Shown here in pieces: positions 25,913 to 34,521 of a stretch of DNA of 64,000 nucleotides. Source of the stretch: Mixta sp031457955. GTDB lineage: Bacteria > Pseudomonadota > Gammaproteobacteria > Enterobacterales > Enterobacteriaceae. The position numbers were made by a program, and so were the translations under genes. The notes under the pieces are model-generated. The model did not search any database. It worked only from the letters and a program-made list of their open reading frames with translations, and was not told the origin of the DNA. The stretch is from positions 310,001 through 374,000 of the forward strand of contig NZ_JAVDXN010000004.1 of the NCBI RefSeq assembly GCF_031457955.1, read 5' to 3'. Position 1 is the stretch's first letter. Each line of letters begins with the position of its first letter.

Positions 25913-25964
25913 GATTCCCTGGTGTTGGCGCAGATGCGCTCCCCGCTTGATGCGGGTTTTTTTT
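25913..25964 (+). ncRNA. arcZ: ArcZ-like Hfq-dependent small RNA (conserved 3' part)
   Basis: The segment 25913-25933 reads GATTCCCTGGTGTTGGCGCA followed by G. As recalled from memory, this matches the conserved core and processed 5' end of enterobacterial ArcZ (GATTTCCCTGGTGTTGGCG...), lacking one T. It is followed at ArcZ-like spacing by ATGCGCT and the terminator CCCGC-TTGAT-GCGGG with eight T residues (25942-25964), the usual Hfq-binding tail. Just upstream, AAATTTTAATTAATA is a plausible RNase E cleavage site, as in ArcZ processing. The primary 5' end would lie some 60 bases further up, but no promoter was assigned. ArcZ activates rpoS and represses motility genes in enterics. In E. coli arcZ is beside arcB; here no arcB is nearby, so this is a relocated or second copy. 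Confidence 0.78.
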
Positions 25965-26021
25965 ATATTTCCTGCAACAAGAGATGGTCATCTCATTTTT
26001 TTCTTAACATGGAGAAAGGCA

Positions 26022-27215
26022 ATGAAAGCATTGACTTATCATGGCCCGCATCGTGTCAAAGTCGATAACGTTCCTGACCCTGGCCTGGAAGCGGCGGATG
26101 ATATTATTCTGCGTGTGACCGCGACGGCTATTTGTGGCTCCGACCTGCATCTCTACCGCGGCAAGATCCCCGGCACCTCCCATGGCGATATTTTTGGTCA
26201 TGAATTTATGGGTGAAGTGGTTGAAGCTGGTCCGGACGTTACGGCAGTACAGAAGGGCGACCGGGTAGTCATTCCTTTCGTCATTGCCTGCGGCGACTGC
26301 TTCTTCTGTCGTTTGCAGGAGTTCGCCGCCTGTGAAACCACTAATCCCGGCCGTGGCGCTATCCTGAATAAAAAGCAGATCACCTCGCCCGCTGCGCTGT
26401 TTGGCTTCAGCGCACTCTATGGCGGCGTTCCGGGCGGCCAGGCGGAATATGTGCGCGTACCGAAAGCGAATACCGGCCCCTTTAAGGTGCCGCAGGTGCT
26501 GGCCGACGATCAGGTGCTGTTTCTGTCTGATATTCTGCCGACCGCCTGGCAGGCAGCGAAAAATGCTCAGGTAACGAAAGGCAGCAGCCTGGCTATTTTC
26601 GGTGCTGGCCCGGTGGGCCTGTTGACCGCCGCTTGCGCGCGCTATCTGGGTGCGGAAAAGATCTTTATGGTGGATCATCATCCCTATCGGCTGGCATTTG
26701 CTCGGGATCGCTATGATGTGATTCCCATCAACTTTGATGAGAATGACGATCCGGCCGCGTTTATTATCGAAAACACCACCAACCATCGCGGTGTTGATGC
26801 GGTGATCGATGCGGTAGGTTTTGAAGCGAAAGGCAGCCTGACCGAAACGGTAATGACCAACCTGAAGCTTGAAGGCAGTAGCGGCAAAGCGTTACGCCAA
26901 TGTATCGCCGCGGTAAGACGTGGGGGAATCGTTAGCGTGCCGGGTGTTTATGCTGGCTTTATTCATGGCTTCCTGTTTGGCGATGCGTTTGATAAAGGGC
27001 TGACGTTCAGAATGGGCCAGACCCACGTTCAGGCTTACCTGCCAGAGCTGCTGAATTTAATCGAGCAGGGCTTTATTAAGCCGGAAGAGATTATTACGCA
27101 CCACATGCCGCTGGAGCGGGCGGAGGAAGCGTATAAGATCTTCGAAAAACGCGAAGAGGAGTGCCGTAAGGTGATCCTGGTGCCGGGCCTGACCGAGACG
27201 CTGCGTCACGTTTAA
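26022..27215 (+). CDS. Zinc-dependent alcohol dehydrogenase (formaldehyde dehydrogenase-like MDR family)
   Basis: 397 residues from the ATG at 26022, with GGAGAAAGG upstream; the 25 extra codons of the open frame overlap the ArcZ-like terminator. Catalytic zinc ligands are visible in AICGSDLHLYRG and GHEFMGEV, with a structural zinc set in ACGDCFFCRLQEFAAC. The nucleotide motif is AIFGAGPVGLLTAACARYLGA. This glutathione-independent formaldehyde dehydrogenase-like branch of the medium-chain family oxidises alcohols or aldehydes with NAD(P); the substrate is unknown. Single gene with its own terminator. Confidence 0.9.
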   Translation: MKALTYHGPHRVKVDNVPDPGLEAADDIILRVTATAICGSDLHLYRGKIPGTSHGDIFGHEFMGEVVEAGPDVTAVQKGDRVVIPFVIACGDCFFCRLQEFAACETTNPGRGAILNKKQITSPAALFGFSALYGGVPGGQAEYVRVPKANTGPFKVPQVLADDQVLFLSDILPTAWQAAKNAQVTKGSSLAIFGAGPVGLLTAACARYLGAEKIFMVDHHPYRLAFARDRYDVIPINFDENDDPAAFIIENTTNHRGVDAVIDAVGFEAKGSLTETVMTNLKLEGSSGKALRQCIAAVRRGGIVSVPGVYAGFIHGFLFGDAFDKGLTFRMGQTHVQAYLPELLNLIEQGFIKPEEIITHHMPLERAEEAYKIFEKREEECRKVILVPGLTETLRHV

Positions 27216-27237
27216 TCGTTTTACCTGCTTTACCTAC

Positions 27238-27263
27238 GGGTTTCAGTCGCAAGGCTGAAACCC
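27238..27263. terminator. Terminator between the alcohol dehydrogenase and PncC-like genes
   Basis: GGGTTTCAG / CTGAAACCC, 9-bp stem with 8-base loop between two convergent genes. The following tract on the plus strand is GTTGCTTTATTGTT, a modest T tract. Confidence 0.75.
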
Positions 27264-27269
27264 GTTGCT

Positions 27270-27773
27270 TTATTGTTGGCTGCCTGCCGCTTTTAGCAGA
27301 GTTGTTAAGCGGGTAAGAGCAAAGAGTGCCGCCTGGTTAATAACGGATTCGCTGTCGCCGCTGAAGTGCTTTATTTCCGCTTTAATGGTTCCGTCAGGTA
27401 ATCCCCAGCCGAACCAGATTGTACCGGCTGGCGTACCGTCCGGGCCATCATCGGGGCCGGCATAGCCGGTAACCGACAGACTCACCGCCTCACCAGATTG
27501 CGCCTTTGCGCCCGCCGCCATCTCTCTGGCGGTTGGTTGACTAACGGCAGTAAATTTCTCCAATGTTCGTTGATCAACGTTTAGCAGACGCATTTTCGCG
27601 TCGTTGGTATAGGTCACAAAGCCGCTGCTGAAATAGTCTGCGCTGCTGCTGGCGGAACACATCGACATGCTAACCAGTCCGCCGGTACAGGACTCTGCCG
27701 TTGCCAGTTTAACGCTGGCCGCCGTCAGTATTTCTCCCAGTTCCGAAGCCGCCTGCCGCAATTTTTCATTCAT
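27270..27773 (-). CDS. CinA C-terminal domain protein, nicotinamide-nucleotide amidohydrolase type (YdeJ/PncC-like)
   Basis: 167 residues, a stand-alone CinA C-terminal domain. Family blocks are LATAESCTGGLVS, SSGFVTYTNDAK and SVTGYAGPDDGPDGTPAGTIWFGW. PncC deamidates NMN to nicotinate mononucleotide in NAD recycling; E. coli has the active PncC and a divergent paralogue YdeJ, and the YADYFSSGF/TNDAK variant here looks more YdeJ-like, so activity is uncertain. It converges on the alcohol dehydrogenase gene. Confidence 0.88.
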   Translation of the reverse strand: MNEKLRQAASELGEILTAASVKLATAESCTGGLVSMSMCSASSSADYFSSGFVTYTNDAKMRLLNVDQRTLEKFTAVSQPTAREMAAGAKAQSGEAVSLSVTGYAGPDDGPDGTPAGTIWFGWGLPDGTIKAEIKHFSGDSESVINQAALFALTRLTTLLKAAGSQQ

Positions 27774-28153
27774 CGTCGTTCTCCTTGTCTGGTAAATAAA
27801 TTAAGTGTAGAAGACGCGCTTTATTTTAGGAGGAATAAATTCAGTAAATGAATAAGAAAATTCATTGCGCGCAGCGATTTTTATTCCAGATAACGCTTAA
27901 TCAATCAATTAACACTATTGTTTTATTCGTTTTTCTTAATCAGCCTGAAAATGAATAGTCAATAATTGTGATTTCTTTATTCTCAATAAATCATTAACTC
28001 ATCCTTATGCTACGGTTTTAATAATGGTGATATTTTGCGTGCGCCTTTTTACTTTTCCCTTCTGCTTTCTCAATGCGCAAAAGTGATTTTGCTTTTTGAT
28101 CGCGATCGCCTTTTCTTGAGCAGAAATAAACAAGGATTAAGAGGATCAAAGCA
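27774..28153. other. AT-rich intergenic region upstream of the autotransporter
   Basis: 380 bases, strongly AT-rich, with no credible gene on either strand. It must hold the divergent promoters of the PncC-like gene and the autotransporter. An imperfect palindrome around GAATAAATTCAGTAAATGAATAAG (near 27832) is visible; no specific box is claimed. Confidence 0.45.
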
Positions 28154-31100
28154 GTGATTACACCTTTATTTAAAATAAAACCGTTAGCCAGGATAATTCG
28201 CCGTGGCGTGACTTTCAGCGGGACATTATCTCTCTCATTACTCTGCTTTCTGCCCGTCCAGGCTGATGCCGCCTCGTATGCGGCAATAACCCTTGAAAAG
28301 AATGGGTTTCTGATGCTGAATGACGGCGACGAAATAACGGTAACGGGCAGCAAAAAAAATCTTTGCGGTATATGTGTCGGCGTTGGCGCAAAAGATAGCG
28401 CAATTAATTTAGGCGATAAAGTTAGCGTTAATGTTGATGGCCCGGTGTCTGCCGGTATTAAGTTGCAAGGCGATCGTGCCAGCATGGAGGCGAATCAGCT
28501 ACAGGTTAATGTTAACGGGCAAAATGGTATTCAGGTTAATGCAAAAGACGCACAGATCAATTTAGGCAGCGGCAGCCGCATTGAAGTAAATAATAATACC
28601 CTGATGGGGAATGGTATCTATCTCGGGAACCACTCTTTTTTATCAGCGGATGCGTTAACGATTATCACGCGCGGTGCTGGCAACGGCGTATATATTTTTG
28701 ATGCAGGTACCCGCATGGATCTGGGCAACCATTCGCTTATTGAGACAAAAGGCAAGCAGGCCTCCGGCATATATATTTTTGGTCGCAATAATGGGGAGTT
28801 AGCCAGCCTGAAGGCGAACCAGCTGACCGTGACCACCGAAGGCGATCTGGCCTACGGCATCAATATTCAGGCCGACTCTGAGGTAAATTTAGGGCGTGGA
28901 AGCCGGATCGAAACCCGTGGCGAAAACGCGATGGGGATTTCGAACCAGGGGCGGCTGACGGCGGATGAGCTGCAGGTGAAAACCACAGGCGATGGCTTTG
29001 CCAATGCGCTGGAGGTCAGGGAGCAGGGCGTGGCGACAATTGGCGCGGGCAGCTCGCTTTACAGCGAGAAAAGCGGCACGCTGATGGCCCGCGGCGAGGC
29101 GGCAACCATTTATTTTACCGGCAGTGAAACGCAGCGTAACCGCATTTTCTCCAGCGGCTCTTATGCTGTCTCGGCGCAGTCTGCCGGGGCAAAAGTCAAC
29201 CTTTCGCGGAGCGATATCGATATTCGCAGTGATAACGGCCTGGCGGTTGGCATATGGACGATGGACGGCGGCAAGGTGCAGGGCAATAACCTGTCGATTA
29301 CCGGCGACAGCGGGACGATTGGCGTATATGCCATGGGCGGCAGTGATATTGCGCTAACCGGAAAAACCGTTATGCGTATGGCCTCGCCGTTACATGTGGC
29401 GCTGGCAACACAGCATGACATTGGCTTTCGCGCCAGCCGCATTAGCCTGCGCGGGTTAGTGGATATTGTCGGCAGCCTGAATGCCGTAGGCGGTAACATC
29501 GATATAGATATGGCTGCGGGATCGCAACTAACCGGTCTGACCGCCAGCGATGGGGTTAACGGTGGCGCGTTAACTATCACGATGCGTCAAAGCCAGTGGA
29601 ATATGCCAGGCAACGCAAAAGTGGATAATTTAACCCTGCACGACAGCGCGGTTAACTTTACGGCGGCAGAGCCCGGCGCGCGCCTGACGGTAGGTAATCT
29701 GGCGGGCAGCGGCACCTTTGCGCTACTGACCGATATCGTGGAGCGCCGCAGCGATCGGTTAATCGTGACCGGCAGCAGCGCAGGCAGCCATTATTTGCAG
29801 ATCCGCAATCGCGGCGATATGCATACCACCGGTGAAGAAGTGCTGACAGTCGTCAAAACGCAGGATGGTCAGGCGAGCTTTACGCTGGCGCCCTCAATGG
29901 AAAAAGTGGAGCTGGGCGGCTATCTCTATGGCCTGCAACGGGCGGGATCGAACTGGCAGCTGGCAGCCACCGGTACGGCGGATCGTCCCGATCCTGAACC
30001 CACCCCGACGCCTGAGCCTGCCCCAGAGCCAGAACCCACCCCAACGCCTGAGCCTACGCCAGATCCTGAACCTGCGCCGGATCCTGGCCCGGAGAATGAG
30101 CGGGAAGAAGAACAGGACAACCTTCCGCAGCCTACGCCGGACGATAAGCCGGAAGTTGTGCCGCAGCCCACGCCAGACGATGAGCCGGAAATTGCGCCGC
30201 AGCCCATCCCGCAGCCGGATGATAAGCCAGAGATCGTGCCGCCAGCGCCAGGGCCTAAAGAGCCAGAGCTGACCAGCACGGCGGATGCGGGCGCGAACTT
30301 CCTTAATATCAACTATCTGATTAACTATGCGGAGACGCAGACGCTTATGCAGCGCTTTGGCGACCTGCGACAAAAACAGGATAGCGGCAACGGCTGGATG
30401 CGCGGCATCGGCGGACGCTTTGACGACTTCGGCAGCGGCAAACTCAGCGGTTTTCACCTGAGCTATTCCGGGATGCAATTTGGCGTGGATAAACAGATTG
30501 CACCTGAAATGCCCATTACGCTGGGCGCGTTTATGGGCGTAACCAACGGCAAGGCGCATTATGCCTCAGGCCGTGGCGACCAAACCTCGCAGCATGCCGG
30601 GCTCTATCTTACCGCGCAGGCCAATAACGGCCTGTGGCTGGATGGCCTGGTGAAATATGCGCGCATGAAAAACACCTTTAACGTCAGGGATTCTCAGGGG
30701 GCGACGGTTTCCGGCTATGGCAAAACGGATAGTTACAGCGTATCTCTGGAGAGTGGAAAACGTATTAACCTGACAGCGGCGTCGCAGGGCTTTTACCTGG
30801 AACCGCAGCTACAGGTAAGCTGGAGCCATCAGCAGCAAAACCAGCTTGTGGCGTCTAACGGGCTGCATATCGATCTGGCTGGCTATGACTCTCTGCTGGG
30901 ACGCGCCAGCGCGCTGCTTGGCTATCGTGTGCAGCAAAACGGCTTACGGCTTAATCTCTATCTGAAAAGCGGTCTCGTCCGCGAATTTAAAGGCGAAACC
31001 CGCTATCGCCTCAACGGCTCGCCGGAGCAGCACAGCTTTAAGGGCAACTGGTGGAATAATGGCCTTGGCGTCAGCGCGCAGATTGCCGATGGGCACGTGG

Positions 31101-31180
31101 TCTATCTCGAGGGCGACAGCTCGACCGGCAGCCAGTTTAATCAGCGGCAATTCAATGCTGGCTATCGCCTTAGCTTCTGA
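28154..31180 (+). CDS. Autotransporter adhesin-like protein (type Va secretion)
   Basis: 1008 residues with a GTG start preceded by AGAGGA. An extended signal peptide covers about residues 1-39 (basic start, hydrophobic core SGTLSLSLLCFLPVQADA). The passenger, about 40-600, is a repetitive beta-helix: units ending in LGxGSRIE or LGNHSLIE alternate with LxANQLxVxxxG. A Pro/Glu/Asp-rich linker (many PEPTP and QPTPDD units) spans about 611-705, encoded at 29987-30270. The C-terminal beta-barrel occupies about 735-1008 and ends in the outer-membrane signature YRLSF. No protease catalytic motif was seen, so adhesion or aggregation is likelier. Its AT-rich upstream region and neighbouring ToxR-like regulator suggest niche-dependent expression. 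Confidence 0.9.
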   Translation: MITPLFKIKPLARIIRRGVTFSGTLSLSLLCFLPVQADAASYAAITLEKNGFLMLNDGDEITVTGSKKNLCGICVGVGAKDSAINLGDKVSVNVDGPVSAGIKLQGDRASMEANQLQVNVNGQNGIQVNAKDAQINLGSGSRIEVNNNTLMGNGIYLGNHSFLSADALTIITRGAGNGVYIFDAGTRMDLGNHSLIETKGKQASGIYIFGRNNGELASLKANQLTVTTEGDLAYGINIQADSEVNLGRGSRIETRGENAMGISNQGRLTADELQVKTTGDGFANALEVREQGVATIGAGSSLYSEKSGTLMARGEAATIYFTGSETQRNRIFSSGSYAVSAQSAGAKVNLSRSDIDIRSDNGLAVGIWTMDGGKVQGNNLSITGDSGTIGVYAMGGSDIALTGKTVMRMASPLHVALATQHDIGFRASRISLRGLVDIVGSLNAVGGNIDIDMAAGSQLTGLTASDGVNGGALTITMRQSQWNMPGNAKVDNLTLHDSAVNFTAAEPGARLTVGNLAGSGTFALLTDIVERRSDRLIVTGSSAGSHYLQIRNRGDMHTTGEEVLTVVKTQDGQASFTLAPSMEKVELGGYLYGLQRAGSNWQLAATGTADRPDPEPTPTPEPAPEPEPTPTPEPTPDPEPAPDPGPENEREEEQDNLPQPTPDDKPEVVPQPTPDDEPEIAPQPIPQPDDKPEIVPPAPGPKEPELTSTADAGANFLNINYLINYAETQTLMQRFGDLRQKQDSGNGWMRGIGGRFDDFGSGKLSGFHLSYSGMQFGVDKQIAPEMPITLGAFMGVTNGKAHYASGRGDQTSQHAGLYLTAQANNGLWLDGLVKYARMKNTFNVRDSQGATVSGYGKTDSYSVSLESGKRINLTAASQGFYLEPQLQVSWSHQQQNQLVASNGLHIDLAGYDSLLGRASALLGYRVQQNGLRLNLYLKSGLVREFKGETRYRLNGSPEQHSFKGNWWNNGLGVSAQIADGHVVYLEGDSSTGSQFNQRQFNAGYRLSF

Positions 31181-31305
31181 AATGCGCGCACCTTTACCTG
31201 CTTTTACCTAAGCAGTGCGCCTGGCTGACCTGATTGCGCTTATATTTTTGCCGTACGGGTTGTTTTTTACCGCTTCAGGCGGCCACATTTCACAGGAGCA
31301 GAATA

Positions 31306-32310
31306 ATGAACAAGCTAACGTCTACGGCTGCGGCCCTGACGCTGATGCTGGCAGCGGGTCACGCCGCCGCCGCGTCTTACGGCGAGCAGCTGGAAGGCTT
31401 CCCGATGCCTTATCCGCTGCAGCATTTCACCTTTTCTTCTCAGCAGCAGTCGCTCAGCATGGGCTATATGGACGTTAAACCGGTCAGCAATGCCAACGGT
31501 CATGTGGTGGTGCTGATGCACGGTAAAAACTTCTGCGGCGCGACCTGGGAAAGCACGATACGGGCGCTAAGCCAGCAGGGGTATCGGGTTATCGCCCCTG
31601 ACCAGATAGGTTTCTGTACCTCAACCAAACCGAATAACTACCAGTACAGCTTCCAGCAGTTGGCTGACAATACCCATCAACTGTTGCAGCAGCTCGGCGT
31701 GAAGAAAGCAATCGTTATCGGTCACTCCACCGGCGGCATGCTGGCGGCGCGCTACGCGCTGATGTATCCGCAGCAAACGGAAAAGCTGGTGATGGTGAAC
31801 CCCATCGGTCTGGAAGACTGGAAAGCGAAAGGCGCGCCGTGGCGATCGGTGGATGAGTGGTATCAACGCGAGCTAAAACTGTCGGCGGAAGGCATCAAAA
31901 AGTATGAGCAGCAAACCTACTATTCTGGCCAGTGGAAGCCGGAGTATGACAAATGGGTTGATATGCTGGCCGGACTGAATAGCGGGCCGGGGCATAAAAA
32001 AGTCGCCTGGAATTCTGCGCTGATCTACGACATGATCTATACCCAGCCGGTTTACTATGAGTTGCCGGATCTGCGCGTCCCGACCACGCTGTTTATCGGC
32101 ACTAATGACACCACCGCCATTGGCAGCGATATTGCCTCGCCGGAGGTTAAAGCGCAGCTGGGCCATTACAGCGTGCTGGGCAAGGAGACGGCAAAACGTA
32201 TTCCTGATGCTCGCCTGGTGGAGTTCGATGGCATGGGACACGCGCCACAAATGGAAGCGCCGGATAAGTTTCATCAGGCGCTGATCGAGGATTTAGCGAC
32301 CTTAAAATGA
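31306..32310 (+). CDS. Secreted alpha/beta hydrolase
   Basis: 334 residues from the ATG at 31306, which has AGGAG upstream and begins a clear signal peptide (MNKLTSTAAALTLMLAAGHA, cleavage after the AAA of HAAA). The alpha/beta hydrolase core shows HGKNFCGATWE (oxyanion region), nucleophile elbow VIGHSTGGMLAA, an acid in LFIGTNDTTA and the catalytic His in FDGMGHAPQMEAP. It is predicted periplasmic; substrate unknown. Its stop overlaps the start of the M19 dipeptidase gene by four bases, and the pair lies directly upstream of pqqA. Confidence 0.88.
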   Translation: MNKLTSTAAALTLMLAAGHAAAASYGEQLEGFPMPYPLQHFTFSSQQQSLSMGYMDVKPVSNANGHVVVLMHGKNFCGATWESTIRALSQQGYRVIAPDQIGFCTSTKPNNYQYSFQQLADNTHQLLQQLGVKKAIVIGHSTGGMLAARYALMYPQQTEKLVMVNPIGLEDWKAKGAPWRSVDEWYQRELKLSAEGIKKYEQQTYYSGQWKPEYDKWVDMLAGLNSGPGHKKVAWNSALIYDMIYTQPVYYELPDLRVPTTLFIGTNDTTAIGSDIASPEVKAQLGHYSVLGKETAKRIPDARLVEFDGMGHAPQMEAPDKFHQALIEDLATLK

Positions 32311-33347
32311 TAAATGCGGGAAAATTTTTCGATGGCCACAACGATCTGTTGCTGCGCCTGTGGGTAAACCATGCCGATCATCCGGCGCAGGCTTTTTTTA
32401 ACGGTCGGGAGCAGGGCCATCTCGATTTTCCCCGTATGCGTCAGGGCGGATTTGTCGGCGGCCTGTTTGCGGTTTTTGTGCCGCCGGTGGCCTGGCTGGC
32501 TGGCGAGCGCGGCCAGGCGGTGAGCCTTGTACAGGCGCAACATGACGCGCTGGCGATTGCCGAGGCGCAAATCGCCATCTTGCACCAGCTGGCGGATGCC
32601 TCAGCAGGCCAGGCGCGCCTCTGCCTGACGGCGAACGATATTGAGCAGTGCCTGCAACAGGATGTGCTGGCGCTGGTGATGCATATCGAAGGCGCGGAGA
32701 TGCTCGATGAGGAGCTGACGCTGCTGGATCGCTTTTACCAGCTTGGCCTGCGCAGCATTGGGCCGTTCTGGAATCTGCCCAATCGCTTCGGCGTAGGCGT
32801 GAATGGCGGCTTTCCCGGTTCGCCCGATACCGGCGAAGGCATGACGGCAGCGGGCAAGCGCCTGATCCGCGCCTGTAATCAGCGACGACTGTTGATTGAC
32901 CTGTCGCATATGAATGAGAAAACGTTCTGGCAAACCGCTGAGTTGAGCGATGCGCCGTTGGTTGCCACCCATTCCAACGCACACGCGCTTTGCGCCCAGC
33001 CGCGCAACCTGACTAACGCGCAGCTGGCAGCGATTGCCGCCAGCGACGGTTTTGTCGGCGTTAATTTCGGCAACGCTTTTTTACGCGCCGACGGGCAGCG
33101 CAACGCCGACACCTCTCTTAACGAAATTGTTAAACATTTGTGTTTCCTGCTTGATAAATTAGGGGAAGACCGCGTGGGGTTCGGCTCAGATTTTGACGGC
33201 ATCAGCGTGCCGGAAAGCCTGGGCGACGTCACCGGCATGCCTGCGTTGTTTAACGCCTTAACTGCCGCGGGTATTGATGCGGATCTACAGGCGAAACTCG
33301 CCTGGCGCAACTGGCTGCGGGTACTAAAGCGCACGTGGGGCCAATAG
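32307..33347 (+). CDS. Membrane dipeptidase-family protein (peptidase M19, renal dipeptidase-like)
   Basis: 346 residues. M19 zinc ligands are recognisable: DGHNDLLLRLW near residue 9, HIEGAEML for the bridging Glu, LSHMNEKTFW and ATHSNAHALCAQPRNL for the two His, and GFGSDFDGI for the late Asp. No signal peptide, so probably cytoplasmic. The family hydrolyses dipeptides including ones with D-residues. It is translationally coupled to the hydrolase upstream. M19-type genes occur next to pqq clusters in several bacteria, so a link to trimming PqqA-derived peptides is possible but unproven. Confidence 0.9.
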   Translation: MINAGKFFDGHNDLLLRLWVNHADHPAQAFFNGREQGHLDFPRMRQGGFVGGLFAVFVPPVAWLAGERGQAVSLVQAQHDALAIAEAQIAILHQLADASAGQARLCLTANDIEQCLQQDVLALVMHIEGAEMLDEELTLLDRFYQLGLRSIGPFWNLPNRFGVGVNGGFPGSPDTGEGMTAAGKRLIRACNQRRLLIDLSHMNEKTFWQTAELSDAPLVATHSNAHALCAQPRNLTNAQLAAIAASDGFVGVNFGNAFLRADGQRNADTSLNEIVKHLCFLLDKLGEDRVGFGSDFDGISVPESLGDVTGMPALFNALTAAGIDADLQAKLAWRNWLRVLKRTWGQ

Positions 33348-33403
33348 AAAAGTTGCGATCCAAGTCACATTAGAGCAACATCTGCGCTGCCAAATTTTCA
33401 TAT

Positions 33404-33409
33404 TTGACA
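33404..33409 (+). promoter_or_regulatory. Possible -35 element of the pqq promoter
   Basis: A perfect TTGACA lies 68 bases before pqqA in an otherwise AT-rich gap between the dipeptidase and pqqA. No good -10 hexamer is found at 16-18 bases (CGCAAT, AATTAA), so assignment is weak. Confidence 0.3.
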
Positions 33410-33476
33410 AGTTACGGATTGCCTGCCGCAATTAACGGTGACAATCCGTCGTTTTAACACCAAGAGGAGATACCCT

Positions 33477-33554
33477 ATGTCTGCATGGATCAAACCTGCA
33501 TTTGAAGATTTACGTCTGGGTCTGGAAGTTACGCTGTACATTTCCAACCGCTAA
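33477..33554 (+). CDS. pqqA: PQQ precursor peptide PqqA
   Basis: 25 codons encoding MSAWIKPAFEDLRLGLEVTL followed by YISNR. The Glu and Tyr that become PQQ are Glu17 and Tyr21 in the E-x-x-x-Y arrangement. The C-terminus is identical, from memory, to the Klebsiella peptide, while the N-terminus is two residues longer. AAGAGGAGA provides a strong ribosome site. It is followed by a GC-rich hairpin before pqqB, which in pqq operons helps the peptide to be made in excess. Confidence 0.96.
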   Translation: MSAWIKPAFEDLRLGLEVTLYISNR

Positions 33555-33561
33555 TCCCTGC

Positions 33562-33580
33562 GCCCGCGCCCGTCGCGGGC
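33562..33580 (+). terminator. Hairpin between pqqA and pqqB (partial terminator or attenuator)
   Basis: GCCCGCG-CCCGT-CGCGGGC followed by CTGTTTCTTTCC. A 7-bp all-GC stem with an interrupted T tract fits partial termination or 3'-end protection of a short pqqA transcript. Confidence 0.65.
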
Positions 33581-33607
33581 CTGTTTCTTTCCTTTCCCGG
33601 TTATCAC

Positions 33608-34519
33608 ATGCAGATCAAAGTTCTTGGCTCCGCAGCTGGCGGAGGGTTCCCGCAATGGAACTGTAACTGTCAAAACTGCCAGGGCGTGCGTAACGGCACG
33701 ATGAAAACCTCACGGCGTACGCAATCCTCTATCGCCATCAGCGACAACGGCAAAGATTGGGTACTGTGCAACGTTTCGCCCGATATTTGTCATCAATTGC
33801 TGGCTTCGCCCGAATTGAATAATCCCGACGTGCTGCGCGGCACCGGTATTGGTGCCATTATCCTTACCGATAGCCAAATCGATCATAGCGCGGGCTTACT
33901 CAATTTGCGTGAAGGCTGTCCGCACCATGTCTGGTGTACGGACGAGGTCCATCAGGATCTCACCACCGGCTTTCCGGTGTTTACCATGCTTTCCCACTGG
34001 AACGGCGGCCTGATTCATCACGCCATCGTGCCGGAGCAAACCTTTAACGTCAGCGTGTGCCAAAGCCTGCGCTTTACCGCCATACCGCTGCTCAGCAACG
34101 CGCCGCCTTACTCGCCTTATCGCGACCGTCCGCTGCCGGGCCACAACGTGGCGCTGTTTATTGAAGATGAAAACAGCGGTAAAAGCCTGCTCTATGCGCC
34201 GGGACTGGGCGAGCCGGACAGCGCGCTGATGCCGTGGTTGCGCAAGGCGGATTGCCTGCTGATCGACGGCACGCTGTGGCGCGATAATGAGCTGGCGGCA
34301 ACCGGCGTCGGCAAAAACACCGGTAAAGATATGGGCCACCTGGCGCTCTCTGAAGAGCAGGGACTGGCCGCACTGCTGGCGTCGCTCCCGGCGGAACGCA
34401 AAATTCTGATTCATATTAACAACACCAACCCCATCCTGAACGAAGAGTCCGCCGAGCGCCAAAGCCTGACGCAGAAGGGCATCGAAGTAAGCTGGGATGG
34501 CATGTTAATCGAGGTATAA
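33608..34519 (+). CDS. pqqB: PqqB, MBL-fold oxygenase of PQQ biosynthesis
   Basis: 303 residues. The N-terminus is the family mark MQIKVLGSAAGGGFPQWNCNC, with two further Cys at CQNCQG. The MBL motif is modified (TDSQIDHSAGLL), as in other PqqB. PqqB acts as an iron-dependent hydroxylase on the diamino-acid intermediate released from PqqA. pqqC starts two bases after its stop. Confidence 0.97.
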   Translation: MQIKVLGSAAGGGFPQWNCNCQNCQGVRNGTMKTSRRTQSSIAISDNGKDWVLCNVSPDICHQLLASPELNNPDVLRGTGIGAIILTDSQIDHSAGLLNLREGCPHHVWCTDEVHQDLTTGFPVFTMLSHWNGGLIHHAIVPEQTFNVSVCQSLRFTAIPLLSNAPPYSPYRDRPLPGHNVALFIEDENSGKSLLYAPGLGEPDSALMPWLRKADCLLIDGTLWRDNELAATGVGKNTGKDMGHLALSEEQGLAALLASLPAERKILIHINNTNPILNEESAERQSLTQKGIEVSWDGMLIEV

Positions 34520-34521
34520 CC

